Shown: positions 25,368 through 34,516, counted from the stretch's first letter. The stretch: 56,138 bases of DNA from Acetobacteraceae bacterium (GCA_031291725.1 JARLIM010000008.1:1-56138), one strand, 5' to 3'. Translations and numbers: made by a program. The notes: generated from the letters alone by a model not told the origin.

Positions 25368-26728
25368 GTGGAATAGCCGCCGGGACTGACCAGCAGCGGC
25401 ACGTGATAATGCGATTGCGGATCGGACACGCGGAAGCGAATCGGCACCACGCCGAGGAATTCCGGCGTCGCACTCTTCCGGGCGGCGAAATAGGCTTCCA
25501 CATCGAAACGCAACTCATACAGCCCGATTCGCATCTCGCCCTTGGGCAATATCGGCGCCTGGGTGCGGCCGTCATGGTTGGTCTCGAAGCGGCCGAGCAC
25601 CTGCTCACCCACCTCTCCCAACGCCACCAATTCCAGCGACATTCCGGCGGCTGGGCGACCCAGACCAGTGTCGAGCACATGGGTGGACAGCCAGCCTGCC
25701 AACGGATCCTCCCCCTTGCCCTCTACCAATCCAGCCAGACGCAAGCGGGTGATGTGGCCGATTTCAGTCAGCGCCTGCACCATCTCGGTTGCAGCATCGC
25801 GCAGCATGCGGGCGCGGAACTGGCTGACGATCGAGCCGAGCGTGTGACGACGGACGCAGATGATAAACGGAAAGCCAAATTGCGCGCGATAGTCGGCGTT
25901 GAGCACATCGAACGTCTCGGCGATCGCCGGATTGGGCTGATCCAGCCCGAGCGAGGATTGTTCAGCGGCCGAATGCGCGGCGAGGGTAGAACGGCGGGCA
26001 TGCTCGCCAGCCAATTCTGGATGACCGCGCAAAAAGGCCAACTGTGTTGAGCGGGGCGCCGCCAGAATCTGGCCGAACATCGCCGCATGCAGATCGTCGA
26101 TACTGGCGAAGGGCCGCGCCGCCGCCGCCGCTTCGGCCACCCAAGGCGCATGCTCGAACACCCCGCCCAGCACCTGCACGAAGGACTGCACGGTGAGCGT
26201 GTTCAACACCGCCAGATCATGCTTGCCGTGGCTCACCCGCTTTTCCTCCCAAAACCCTTCCTGCAAGGAAGCCGCCTCATCGGCAAGCAGCGGCCCCACC
26301 ACATCAACCACACGCTGACCGGCGGCAAACACCACGCGGCAGGGTAGATCGAGCGTCGGGTTCTCGTCATGCGCACCGGTCTGGCGCTTGAGATCGGCCT
26401 CGGACTGACCATAGACCACCCGCCCGATGCCCGACCAGTAGATCGCGCCGGCGCACATCGCACAGGGTTCGGCGGAGACATACATCGTGCAAGCGGCCAG
26501 GAACTCCGGCCGATGCGCTTTCGATGCCCGCGTGGCCAACACACGTTCGGCATGCGCCGTCATGTCCTGCCCCTCGGCGCGATAGCCATTGCCTTGCCGC
26601 ATCAGCACGCTGCCATCCGGCCCGGCCAGAATGGCGCCGAACGGATGATCGCCCGCCTCCCGCGCCGCCTGCGCCACCGCGAAGGCCGCGCGCAGCAGAT
26701 CGAAATCGCCCTCGTTGACCTCTGACAT
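25352..26728 (-). CDS. Guanine deaminase / OHCU decarboxylase / HIU hydrolase fusion
   Basis: One 458-residue polypeptide joins three purine-catabolic enzymes. Residues 1-155 are a CDA-fold guanine deaminase with zinc ligands His59 (His-Ala-Glu) and Cys89/Cys92 (Pro-Cys-Ala-Met-Cys). Residues about 172-335 are OHCU decarboxylase (UraD): Gly-His-Pro-Glu-Leu-Ala-Gly-Glu (235-242) and Phe-Gly-Phe-Pro-Phe-Ile (284-289). Residues about 346-458 are transthyretin-like 5-hydroxyisourate hydrolase (UraH): His350, Arg388, His442 and the C-terminal Tyr-Arg-Gly-Ser. UraD-UraH fusions are known; guanine deaminase at the N-terminus is unusual to me. It starts two bases after the nucleoside permease gene, as last gene of the uptake operon. 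Xanthine dehydrogenase and uricase are not in the window. Confidence 0.95.
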   Translation of the reverse strand: MSEVNEGDFDLLRAAFAVAQAAREAGDHPFGAILAGPDGSVLMRQGNGYRAEGQDMTAHAERVLATRASKAHRPEFLAACTMYVSAEPCAMCAGAIYWSGIGRVVYGQSEADLKRQTGAHDENPTLDLPCRVVFAAGQRVVDVVGPLLADEAASLQEGFWEEKRVSHGKHDLAVLNTLTVQSFVQVLGGVFEHAPWVAEAAAAARPFASIDDLHAAMFGQILAAPRSTQLAFLRGHPELAGEHARRSTLAAHSAAEQSSLGLDQPNPAIAETFDVLNADYRAQFGFPFIICVRRHTLGSIVSQFRARMLRDAATEMVQALTEIGHITRLRLAGLVEGKGEDPLAGWLSTHVLDTGLGRPAAGMSLELVALGEVGEQVLGRFETNHDGRTQAPILPKGEMRIGLYELRFDVEAYFAARKSATPEFLGVVPIRFRVSDPQSHYHVPLLVSPGGYSTYRGS

Positions 26729-26730
26729 GA

Positions 26731-27654
26731 TCAGTTCGTCGCCTGGAATGGCCGCCCCAGCATCGCCGGACGATGCAGCCGGATGCGCCGATGGTCACGT
26801 GAGATCAGCACCAGCACCACCACGGTTCCGACATAGGGCAACGCCGATAGCATCGCCGATGGCACCGGCACGCCCAGGCCCTGCACATAGAGCGAGAGAT
26901 ACATGATACCGCCGAACAACCAGGCGCCGATCAGCAACCAGAACGGACGCCACGCCGCGAATGTCACCAGCGCGAGAGCCACCCAACCGCGCCCGGCAAT
27001 CATGTCCTGCGCCCAGAGCGGCGTGTAGGACAGCGACATATACGCCCCCGCCAACCCCGCCATCGCCCCGCCGAACAGCACCGCCAGATAGCGGATGCGG
27101 ATCACCCGGTAGCCCAGCACATGCGCCGCATCATGCTGATCCCCCACCGCGCGCAGGATCAGCCCGGCATGCGTGCGGGTCAGAAAATACGCCGTCGCCG
27201 CCAGCAGGATCAAAGCGAGATAAATCAGCGGATCGTAACTGAACAATGTCGCCCCGAAGAACGGCAGATCCGACAGCACCGGCAGATGAATTTTCGGCAG
27301 AGTGGGTGCCGCGATGCCGACATAGCCCGCCCCCACCAGCGCCGAGAAGCCGCGTCCGAAAATCGTCAGCGCCAGACCGGTGGCCGTCTGGTTGGCCTGC
27401 AAGGTCAGTGTCAGCACGGCGAACAGGAAGGAGAGCGTCATCCCGGCGGCGATGGCGGCCAGCAAGGCGAGCCAAAGCTGCCCGGTTTCATGCGCCACCG
27501 CGAAGCCGGCAATGGCACCCATCAGCATCATGCCTTCGACGCCGAGATTCAGCACCGCCACTTTTTCGACAATCAGTTCACCCGTTGCCGCCAACAGCAG
27601 CGGCGTTGCCGCCGCCATGACGGAGACGATAAGATTGACAAGAAGCTCGATCAT
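26731..27654 (-). CDS. Nucleoside ABC transporter permease (BMP/Nup type)
   Basis: Second permease of a BMP-type purine nucleoside importer, 307 residues and about eight to ten hydrophobic segments, in the BPD_transp_2 family. Gly-Glu-Leu-Ile-Val-Glu-Lys-Val-Ala-Val-Leu-Asn-Leu-Gly-Val-Glu-Gly (residues 26-42) is the family signature, followed by Met-Met-Leu-Met-Gly-Ala. A Gly-Tyr-Arg-Val-Ile-Arg-Ile-Arg-Tyr segment is the likely coupling helix for the ATPase. It overlaps the upstream permease by four bases. Confidence 0.93.
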   Translation of the reverse strand: MIELLVNLIVSVMAAATPLLLAATGELIVEKVAVLNLGVEGMMLMGAIAGFAVAHETGQLWLALLAAIAAGMTLSFLFAVLTLTLQANQTATGLALTIFGRGFSALVGAGYVGIAAPTLPKIHLPVLSDLPFFGATLFSYDPLIYLALILLAATAYFLTRTHAGLILRAVGDQHDAAHVLGYRVIRIRYLAVLFGGAMAGLAGAYMSLSYTPLWAQDMIAGRGWVALALVTFAAWRPFWLLIGAWLFGGIMYLSLYVQGLGVPVPSAMLSALPYVGTVVVLVLISRDHRRIRLHRPAMLGRPFQATN

Positions 27655-28730
27655 GCCCGTCCTCCTGCCACGCCACGACGCCGCCAGAGCAGCCGGTTGG
27701 AGATCAGCACGTCTGCACCAAGCAGGCAGAACAGCAGAATTCCCTGAAAAATCCCGGTGATCGCGTTCGACAAGCCCAGATTGATCTGTGCTGCATCACC
27801 GCCCAGATAGGTCAGCGCCAGCAACAGCCCCGCCGGCACCACACCGGCTGGGTTCAAACGCCCAAGGAAGCCGACGATGATCGCCGTGAAGCCATAGCCT
27901 GGGCTGATATTCGTCGAAAGCTGCCCCTGGGTGCCTGTGACTTCGAACATCCCGGCCAACCCAGCCAGACCGCCTGAAATCGCCATTGCCAGCCAGACCA
28001 GCCGGTTCTCGCTGAAGCCTGCGAACTTCGCCGCACGCGGGGCTTGGCCCAGCACGCGCAACTGAAAGCCCAACACCGAATGCCCCAGCATCAACCACGC
28101 CCCTGCCGCGACAATCGGGGCGGCTAGAATGCCGAAATGCAGATTGGTATTCTCAATCAGCCGCGGCCCATCCGCCGCATCGGAGAACAACGCCGTCTGC
28201 GGGAAGCCGAAGCCCATCGGGTCGCGCAGAGGGCCAGTGACCAGATAGATCAACAGATATTGCGCGATATAGGCCAGCATCAGGCTGGTCAAAATCTCGT
28301 TGGCGTTGAACCGCGTGCGCAGCCACGCCACGATCAGCGCGTAGAGCACACCGCCCAGAATGCCGAACGCCATCTCCGCCGGGAAAATCACCCACATCGG
28401 CGCATCCGGCAGCGACAGCGCGAGCCAGCCCGCGAAAATCGCCCCAACAGTGAACTGACCTTCGGTGCCGATGTTCCAGACATTGGCACGATAGGCCAGC
28501 GACAGCCCCACGCCCATCATGATCAACGGTGCGGCCTTGACCGCCAGCGACGCGATGCCGTTCGGCGCAAACAGGGGCGAGATCAGGAAGGTGTATACCG
28601 TCAGCACCGGCGGACGGCCCATGAAGGCGAAAATCCCGCCCGCGATCACAGCCGTCAGCACCAAGGCCAAAATCGGCGATGCCCAGGACCAGAACGCCGA
28701 TGGCGATTGGCGTGGTTGCAGCCTAAGCAT
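27651..28730 (-). CDS. Nucleoside ABC transporter permease (BMP/Nup type)
   Basis: First permease of the same importer, 359 residues with a short cytoplasmic N-terminus, then about eight to ten transmembrane segments. Asn-Val-Trp-Asn-Ile-Gly-Thr-Glu-Gly-Gln-Phe (about 84-94) is the family signature. Phe-Asn-Ala-Asn-Glu-Ile-Leu-Thr-Ser-Leu-Met-Leu, and the segment from Gly-Phe-Gln-Leu-Arg-Val-Leu-Gly to Ala-Lys-Phe-Ala-Gly, are typical of NupB/YufP-like proteins. It overlaps the ATPase gene by eight bases and the second permease by four. Confidence 0.93.
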   Translation of the reverse strand: MLRLQPRQSPSAFWSWASPILALVLTAVIAGGIFAFMGRPPVLTVYTFLISPLFAPNGIASLAVKAAPLIMMGVGLSLAYRANVWNIGTEGQFTVGAIFAGWLALSLPDAPMWVIFPAEMAFGILGGVLYALIVAWLRTRFNANEILTSLMLAYIAQYLLIYLVTGPLRDPMGFGFPQTALFSDAADGPRLIENTNLHFGILAAPIVAAGAWLMLGHSVLGFQLRVLGQAPRAAKFAGFSENRLVWLAMAISGGLAGLAGMFEVTGTQGQLSTNISPGYGFTAIIVGFLGRLNPAGVVPAGLLLALTYLGGDAAQINLGLSNAITGIFQGILLFCLLGADVLISNRLLWRRRGVAGGRA

Positions 28731-30261
28731 GCGAGGTTTCTCCGTGATGTTGCTCGGCCTTCACGCCACCCATCAGCAGTCCGATTTTTTCCAGCGACGC
28801 TTCGCCCACCTTCACCGGCTCAGACAAATGCCCCGCCGCGATCACCGCGATGCGGTCGGCCAGCGAGAAGATTTCATCCAAATCCTGGCTGATCACCACC
28901 ACCGCCGCCCCAGAGGCCGCCAATGCCAACACCGCCTCATGAATCGCCGCCGCAGCCCCCGCATCCACCCCCCAGGTCGGCTGACTGACCACCAGCACCG
29001 ACGGCTCCAGCATCACCTCTCGCCCGACCAGGAATTTTTGCAGATTGCCGCCCGACAGCGATTTCGCCATCGCCTTCGAGCCCGTGGTACGCACATCGAA
29101 TCGCGCGATCACCTTCTCGGCGAAATCCTGCGTCTTGTTGCGGTCGATCAACCCGAGCTTGACCAACGCCCCACGCAGATGCGCCGAGAGAAAGGCGTTC
29201 TCGGCGAGCGACATCGTCGTCACCGCGCCATGACCGTTGCGCTCCTCCGGCACGAAGCAGCCGCCGAGTTTGCGACGCTGATAGGGGCCCATATGCCCGG
29301 CGGCCACATCGTCGAGCGTAATCGTCTCGGGTCGTCCGGCAGGCATTTCGCCCGACAGCGCGTCCATCAACTCACCCTGACCATTGCCCGCGATGCCGGC
29401 TATGCCGAGCACCTCGCCGCCGCGCACCTGAAAGCTGATGTCCTTCAACGCGGTGCCGAACTCGCTCGGTGCCCGCAATGTCAGCTTGTCCACTGAGAGG
29501 CGGACCTTACCGGTCTCTGGCGGCGGGCGACGATCGGCCACCGGCTTGAGTTCGGCACTGATCATAATGCCCGCCAGCTCGCGCGCGGTCTTTTCCTTCG
29601 GCTTCACATGGGCGACCACTTTACCCAGCCGCATGATCGTCGATTCCTCGCACAGCGCGCGGACTTCTTCGAGCTTGTGGCTGATATAGAGGATCGAGCA
29701 GCCTTCCGAGGCCAGCCGCCGCAGCGTGACAAACAGCGTCTCCGCCTCTTGCGGGGTGAGCACCGAAGTCGGCTCGTCCATGATCAGCAATTTGGGGTTC
29801 TGCAACAGGCAGCGCACGATTTCGATGCGCTGGCGCTCACCGACCGACAGATCATGCACGGTGCGGTCGGGATCGACCGGCAGGCCGTAGCTTTTGGAAA
29901 CGTCAATGATCCGCTCGCGCAGACCGATGCGGTCCTTGGCGTCGTTGAGGCCAAGGGCGATGTTGTCGGCCACGGTCAGGGCTTCGAACAGCGACAAATG
30001 TTGGAACACCATGCCAATGCCGAGTCTGCGGGCATGGGCCGGGTTCTGGATCACCACAGGTTGCCCCTGCCAGATGATCTCGCCCTCATCGGGCTTCATC
30101 ACGCCATAGATGATTTTGACAAGCGTGCTCTTACCCGCGCCGTTTTCGCCGAGAAGCGCGTGGATTTGATGCTGACCGATGGTCAGATCGACATGATCAT
30201 TGGCAAGACAGCCGGGGAATTGCTTGACGATCCCGCGTAACTGCAGAAGTGGAGCGGTCAT
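28723..30261 (-). CDS. Nucleoside ABC transporter ATP-binding protein (two ATPase domains)
   Basis: 512-residue double ATPase of the sugar/nucleoside type. Domain 1 is complete: Walker A Gly-Glu-Asn-Gly-Ala-Gly-Lys-Ser-Thr (36-44), signature Leu-Ser-Val-Gly-Glu-Arg-Gln, Walker B Leu-Leu-Ile-Met-Asp-Glu-Pro-Thr-Ser. Domain 2 (about 255-500) is degenerate. Its Walker A is Gly-Ile-Ala-Gly-Asn-Gly-Gln-Gly-Glu, without the Lys-Ser/Thr, and Gln replaces Glu in Walker B (Val-Ser-Gln-Pro-Thr-Trp-Gly), while Leu-Ser-Gly-Gly-Asn-Leu-Gln is kept. This one-sided pattern is normal for the family. It follows the binding-protein gene by 84 bases. Confidence 0.94.
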   Translation of the reverse strand: MTAPLLQLRGIVKQFPGCLANDHVDLTIGQHQIHALLGENGAGKSTLVKIIYGVMKPDEGEIIWQGQPVVIQNPAHARRLGIGMVFQHLSLFEALTVADNIALGLNDAKDRIGLRERIIDVSKSYGLPVDPDRTVHDLSVGERQRIEIVRCLLQNPKLLIMDEPTSVLTPQEAETLFVTLRRLASEGCSILYISHKLEEVRALCEESTIMRLGKVVAHVKPKEKTARELAGIMISAELKPVADRRPPPETGKVRLSVDKLTLRAPSEFGTALKDISFQVRGGEVLGIAGIAGNGQGELMDALSGEMPAGRPETITLDDVAAGHMGPYQRRKLGGCFVPEERNGHGAVTTMSLAENAFLSAHLRGALVKLGLIDRNKTQDFAEKVIARFDVRTTGSKAMAKSLSGGNLQKFLVGREVMLEPSVLVVSQPTWGVDAGAAAAIHEAVLALAASGAAVVVISQDLDEIFSLADRIAVIAAGHLSEPVKVGEASLEKIGLLMGGVKAEQHHGETSHA

Positions 30262-30345
30262 GCCGGAAAGTCCTCGCGAAAACCTCCGTTGCGGGAAGAG
30301 GGCATCCCCTCCCCGCTCCGGGATAGTGAAGAAATAGGCGAGAGA

Positions 30346-31428
30346 TCAGCCGAGCTTGCCTTCGATCCCCTGCACCAGCCACTGCATACCGCTCAACGCG
30401 CCGTCATCCATCGACACACCAGCCGCAACCTTCACAGCGCCGGTCTGGTCAGAAATCGGGCCGGTGAAGACCTTGTTCTTGCCAGACTTGATCGCTTCCA
30501 CAGCGGCCGTCGCCTGATTGGCCAGTGCCGGCGGCATGTTGGCGAAGGGCGACATGCCGAGCATACCGGAATCAAACCCGCCCCAGGTATCCGTGCTGGT
30601 CCACTTGCCGGCAAGCACGTCACCGATGCGCTTGATGTAATACGGTCCCCACACATCCACGCTGGCAGAAAGCTGCGTGCCGGTGGCGAACTTGGCCATG
30701 TCGGTGGACTGACCGAACGCCTTGATCCCGCGCGAGGCGGCAGCCTGCAACGGAGCCGGGCTATCGGTGTGCTGGGTGATGATGTCGCAGCCCTGATCCA
30801 TCAGAGCCTTGGCCGCATCGCCTTCCTTCGGCGGATCGTACCAGGAATTGGCCATGATGAATTTCAGCTTGGCCTTCGGATTGACACTCTGCATGCCGAG
30901 CATGAAGGCGTTCATTCCCTGGATGACTTCCGGCACCGGGATGGAGCCGACATAGCCAGCAGTCCCTGTCTTGGACAACGCACCCGCGATGATGCCTTGC
31001 ACATACCGCGCCTGATAGAAGCGGATGTTGTAAGTCGAGATATTCGCATCCCGCTTATATCCGGTTGCGTGCTCGAAATAGACATTCGGGAAACGCTTTG
31101 CCGCCTTGAGCACGTAGTTCATGTAACCGAACGACGTGGCAAAGATCAGCTTGTGACCGGAAGACGCCAGATCGGCGAGCACCTTTTCGCTGTCCGGGCC
31201 TTCCGGCACGTTTTCGACATAGGTGGTCTTGATGGCATCGCCGAATTTTTCCACGGCAGCCTTGCGGGCGGCATCGTGCTGGTAGGTCCAACCGAAATCG
31301 CCCACCGGGCCGAGATAGATGAAACCAACCTTCAAAGGATCAGCTGCCAGCGCCTGACGGGATAAGCCCGGCATAGCGGCCAACGTGGCACCGGCACCAA
31401 GAAGCCGGTTAAAACTGCGACGATGCAT
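30346..31428 (-). CDS. BMP-family substrate-binding protein (purine nucleoside)
   Basis: Periplasmic receptor of the importer, 360 residues. The N-terminus has a twin-arginine motif, Arg-Arg-Ser-Phe-Asn-Arg, before a hydrophobic stretch, so export is probably by Tat, with cleavage near Ala-Leu-Ala-Ala (about 29). The mature start, Val-Gly-Phe-Ile-Tyr-Leu-Gly-Pro-Val-Gly-Asp-Phe-Gly-Trp-Thr, is the BMP/PnrA signature. Later come Ala-Thr-Ser-Phe-Gly-Tyr and Gly-Tyr-Val-Gly-Ser-Ile-Pro-Val-Pro-Glu-Val. Relatives bind purine nucleosides or bases. It is 11 bases after the Tsx-like channel gene. Confidence 0.93.
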   Translation of the reverse strand: MHRRSFNRLLGAGATLAAMPGLSRQALAADPLKVGFIYLGPVGDFGWTYQHDAARKAAVEKFGDAIKTTYVENVPEGPDSEKVLADLASSGHKLIFATSFGYMNYVLKAAKRFPNVYFEHATGYKRDANISTYNIRFYQARYVQGIIAGALSKTGTAGYVGSIPVPEVIQGMNAFMLGMQSVNPKAKLKFIMANSWYDPPKEGDAAKALMDQGCDIITQHTDSPAPLQAAASRGIKAFGQSTDMAKFATGTQLSASVDVWGPYYIKRIGDVLAGKWTSTDTWGGFDSGMLGMSPFANMPPALANQATAAVEAIKSGKNKVFTGPISDQTGAVKVAAGVSMDDGALSGMQWLVQGIEGKLG

Positions 31429-31439
31429 CAGATTCCTCC

Positions 31440-32315
31440 TTAGAAGTGGTAGCCGGCTTCGACGAAGAACGCATTCTGCTGCGTGCCGACCAGGTTTTTG
31501 GATTGGTTGCCGAACTTATTGTACCAATATTCGTAACCGACACCAGCATCGAACTGACCCGGCTTGCCGCCCATCAGTGCGCCAACGTCAACCATCAGCT
31601 TGGGGTGCGCCAGGATTTCAGTCCCGGCCTTCGCCTCACCCGGATAGCCGCGACCCTTGGGTGCCACAACGTTGAGGAAACCGGTGAACTTCACCGGAAC
31701 GCTGCCGACGCTGAACGGATACAGCCACGCTGTTTCCAACTCGGGAACAGCATCGAAGCTCGTCGCGCCCTTGGGAGCGTAAGCGTCGGTGTTCCATTCC
31801 TTGGAGATGTGCAGCGAGACGTTCCAGAAGCCCTTCGGCATGGCGATCGAGAACTGCGGCCCGGCAACGACCATGCGCTTATAGGAAGCAAACACGTCAT
31901 CCTGAGTGCAGATATCGGCACCCACTTCAAAGCCGATATCGGAGAACGGGCCGATGGCGAATTTCTTTGAATTGGTCAGCGCATTGCCGCTCAGCGTGGT
32001 GCGGAAGACGCCATAGAATTCCATCGAGGAGGACGTGGCCTTCTGCCCCTGATAGCCGATGATGTTGGCCGGATCCTGATGGCCGAAATTCTCAAGGTCC
32101 AGGCTGACGAAGTTCGAGCCATAGGTGTAGGCATTGGCATAGGAGATGTTGAGAGCCGCCTCATCAACCGCACCCGCATAGCCCGGCTGCTTGTCCTGCC
32201 ACAGATTGCGGACGCTGACATACGTGTCTTGGAAGAAAATTTCCGCAGAGGCCGGTGCGGCAGCGGCCATGCTCACCACGGAAGCCACAGCAAGGGCGGG
32301 GAAAAGTCGCTTCAT
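31440..32315 (-). CDS. Tsx-like outer-membrane nucleoside channel
   Basis: 291 residues with a Sec signal peptide (Met-Lys-Arg... cleavage after Ala-Ser-Ala near 24) and a C-terminal aromatic (Tyr-His-Phe), the outer-membrane barrel insertion signal. The body alternates short amphipathic strands. Val-Arg-Asn-Leu-Trp-Gln-Asp (about 34-40) and Tyr-Thr-Tyr-Gly-Ser-Asn-Phe-Val-Ser-Leu-Asp resemble Tsx, the nucleoside channel. As first gene of the operon it gives nucleosides access to the BMP receptor. The 203-base region upstream (32316-32518) presumably holds the operon promoter; no operator was identified. Confidence 0.87.
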   Translation of the reverse strand: MKRLFPALAVASVVSMAAAAPASAEIFFQDTYVSVRNLWQDKQPGYAGAVDEAALNISYANAYTYGSNFVSLDLENFGHQDPANIIGYQGQKATSSSMEFYGVFRTTLSGNALTNSKKFAIGPFSDIGFEVGADICTQDDVFASYKRMVVAGPQFSIAMPKGFWNVSLHISKEWNTDAYAPKGATSFDAVPELETAWLYPFSVGSVPVKFTGFLNVVAPKGRGYPGEAKAGTEILAHPKLMVDVGALMGGKPGQFDAGVGYEYWYNKFGNQSKNLVGTQQNAFFVEAGYHF

Positions 32316-32518
32316 CGCAACGGGTTCCTTTCATTACGGCACCAACTTTCATCAGCCGGCGCCAACCTGAATTCCCTCGCAAACGACGTGCCAACGTGAA
32401 GCGGCTGTCATGAAGGGGCAACATTCCCTCTATCGGAACCGCAATGACCCGCATTTAACCTTATGATCAAATTTTAGTCAGATTCGTTGCCTCTTTTTGA
32501 ACAGCCTGCCGCCTACCA

Positions 32519-33007
32519 TCACGCCCGCAGCGCGTGCAGCATGTCGTCCACGTAATCGGCTCCCTGCGCGACAACCAGCATGCTCGCTATCGGGCGTAAT
32601 GGGGCGAGCGTGCGGGACAGGTCGGCATCCGGCGTGTCGAGGGCGGCGATCACCAGAGCCGTCACCGGAACGCCTCGCACTCGGCAAGCTTCACCGAACA
32701 ATGCCCCCGCCTGCGCATCCGCACCGGCAGTGGCGATCATCACCACCAGATCGGCGCAAGCGGCATCGTCAAGCAGGGCTTGGGCGCGTGCCCGCAGTTG
32801 CGCGATCCAAGTCTCGTCCGCCGCATCATACGACAAAGCCACGGCTCGCCGCCGCTCCGGCAAACCGGCTACAGCACGTGCCACCACGATCTCGCTGGCC
32901 GGATCGAGCGCCATCAGGCTCGCCCAACGCCCAGTGGATTGGGCGTAACGAGATCGAAATGACGCCTCATATGCCGACGTTGCGCGAGTGGATTGACTGA
33001 GCGCCAT
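32519..33007 (-). CDS. Hypothetical cytoplasmic protein
   Basis: 162 residues from the ATG at 33007, which has GGGAGGGCGC just upstream; the frame extends five codons further to 33022. No signal peptide or membrane helix is seen. Alternating strands and helices (Leu-Val-Val-Met-Ile-Ala-Thr-Ala-Gly-Ala, Val-Pro-Val-Thr-Ala-Leu-Val-Ile, Ala-Ser-Met-Leu-Val-Val-Ala-Gln-Gly) suggest a Rossmann-like alpha/beta fold, with a basic N-terminal segment. I do not recognise the family. It lies 55 bases after the Rieske oxygenase gene and may be in the same unit. Confidence 0.75.
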   Translation of the reverse strand: MALSQSTRATSAYEASFRSRYAQSTGRWASLMALDPASEIVVARAVAGLPERRRAVALSYDAADETWIAQLRARAQALLDDAACADLVVMIATAGADAQAGALFGEACRVRGVPVTALVIAALDTPDADLSRTLAPLRPIASMLVVAQGADYVDDMLHALRA

Positions 33008-33062
33008 GCGCCCTCCCGTCAAGCGTGACGGACGGTTGGCCGCCCGCCCTGTGTTTTTGCAA

Positions 33063-34349
33063 TCAGACCGATGTCTGCCGCACGCCCGGACGCACTTTCA
33101 ACGCCTCGGCAGCCGCATCCTTGAATGCCTGATCGGGCGGCAACACCACCGCCGCCGAGCGGATTTTCTGATGTGCCACATTGACACCGGGCGGACGAAT
33201 CCCTTTTTCTGCCAACGCCTTGGCTGCCCGCAACAGACGCTGACGGGCCATGATGATGCCGTTATCGGTCGAAACCAGATTCTCCATCGTGCGATCGACA
33301 ATCGGCCCCATGCTCTCCTGCAACGAGGCATCCTGCATGGCGATGCCGGCAACGCCGCTATAGGTATCGCCGCGACGCTGGGCCTCGCGGTCCATCAGAT
33401 AGTCATTGTCCTTATTGGCCAGCGGGCGATAGGTGCCGGGTGTGTATTGCACATGGATGCCGAACCCATCGATCATCGCCTGCCGCTCTTCCTGGCGCAG
33501 CGCACGCACCGGGTGGTAATCAAAACTCCACGCGGTGCAATTTTCATCGTCCACCGGCACCCAGAAATGACCGTGCACCGGGTGATCGCCACGCGGCGGC
33601 ACCATCGTGAAGCAGGGCATGATCCATGGTGTGATGCGCCAATAATATTTACCCTCTTCGGCGTTGCGACGCGCGCCGATCAGCAGGCCGCCTTCATTCT
33701 CCACCACTTCGAACACCGGCTTCATGTCGCCGAGATTGTATTTGTTGCCGCCCGCGCCCTTGAACAGCGGATCAGAAGCCAGATTGCCACGATGCAGCCA
33801 GGACACATGGCTGGAATCAATGCCGCCCTCCAGCGCCTGCAACCAGTTGCAATCCTGAAAACGCTTGGAAATGAAGCTCTGCTCGGCGGGCACGGTGGCG
33901 AATTCCCATTCCGGCAATTCTGGTTGGAATTCCGGCTTGCCCAGATAGGTCCAAAACGCACCGCCACGCTCGATCAGCGGGTAGGATTTCAGCCGAATTT
34001 TCTGGCACATGCCCGACTCTTCCGGCTCGGACGGGATTTCCTGACAGGCTCCATCCACCCCGAATTTCCAGCCATGATACGGGCACCGCAGCCCGCCATC
34101 CTCGTTGCGGCCAAACCACAAGGACACACCGCGATGGGCGCAGAATTCATCGATCAGACCAAGCCTGCCCTCGGAATCGCGCACAGCGATCAAACGCTCA
34201 GACAGCACCTTCACCCGCACCGGCGGGCACCCGTCGAACGGCAATTCCTCTGACAACAGAATCGGCAGCCAATAGCAGCGGAACAAGTCGCCCATCTGCG
34301 TGCCCGGACCCGTGCGGGTGATGAGTTCGTTCTGTTCACGACGCAACAT
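33063..34349 (-). CDS. Rieske aromatic-ring-hydroxylating oxygenase, alpha subunit
   Basis: 428 residues from the ATG at 34349 (GAGAGGGG upstream). The Rieske [2Fe-2S] site is Cys70-x-His72 and Cys89-x2-His92. The catalytic iron site is in Asn168, Asp178, His181 and His186. The length and the Asp-Cys-Asn-Trp-Leu-Gln-Ala-Leu-Glu-Gly-Gly-Ile-Asp-Ser-Ser-His block place it with phthalate 4,5-dioxygenase-like and related demethylases. No reductase or ferredoxin gene is nearby, so electrons must come from elsewhere. The substrate is not known; closeness to the nucleoside operon is suggestive only. Confidence 0.92.
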   Translation of the reverse strand: MLRREQNELITRTGPGTQMGDLFRCYWLPILLSEELPFDGCPPVRVKVLSERLIAVRDSEGRLGLIDEFCAHRGVSLWFGRNEDGGLRCPYHGWKFGVDGACQEIPSEPEESGMCQKIRLKSYPLIERGGAFWTYLGKPEFQPELPEWEFATVPAEQSFISKRFQDCNWLQALEGGIDSSHVSWLHRGNLASDPLFKGAGGNKYNLGDMKPVFEVVENEGGLLIGARRNAEEGKYYWRITPWIMPCFTMVPPRGDHPVHGHFWVPVDDENCTAWSFDYHPVRALRQEERQAMIDGFGIHVQYTPGTYRPLANKDNDYLMDREAQRRGDTYSGVAGIAMQDASLQESMGPIVDRTMENLVSTDNGIIMARQRLLRAAKALAEKGIRPPGVNVAHQKIRSAAVVLPPDQAFKDAAAEALKVRPGVRQTSV

Positions 34350-34516
34350 ATCTCGGCCCCTCTCCCAAGCATGCGATGGCGCATCTGCACACGCCAGTCT
34401 GCCCAATGATTGCTTCTCCCGGAAACGCCGCAACACGCCTACGGCACCGCTTTGCCTCAGTCACAAAACGTTCGCCATGCGCACATTTCAACCTTTCTGC
34501 GCACAAATTCGGGGTG

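Noticed and set aside
30262..30345. Attenuator between the BMP receptor and ATPase genes
   Set aside because: There is a GC-rich imperfect hairpin, but the stem has mismatches and no T-run; not strong enough to annotate.
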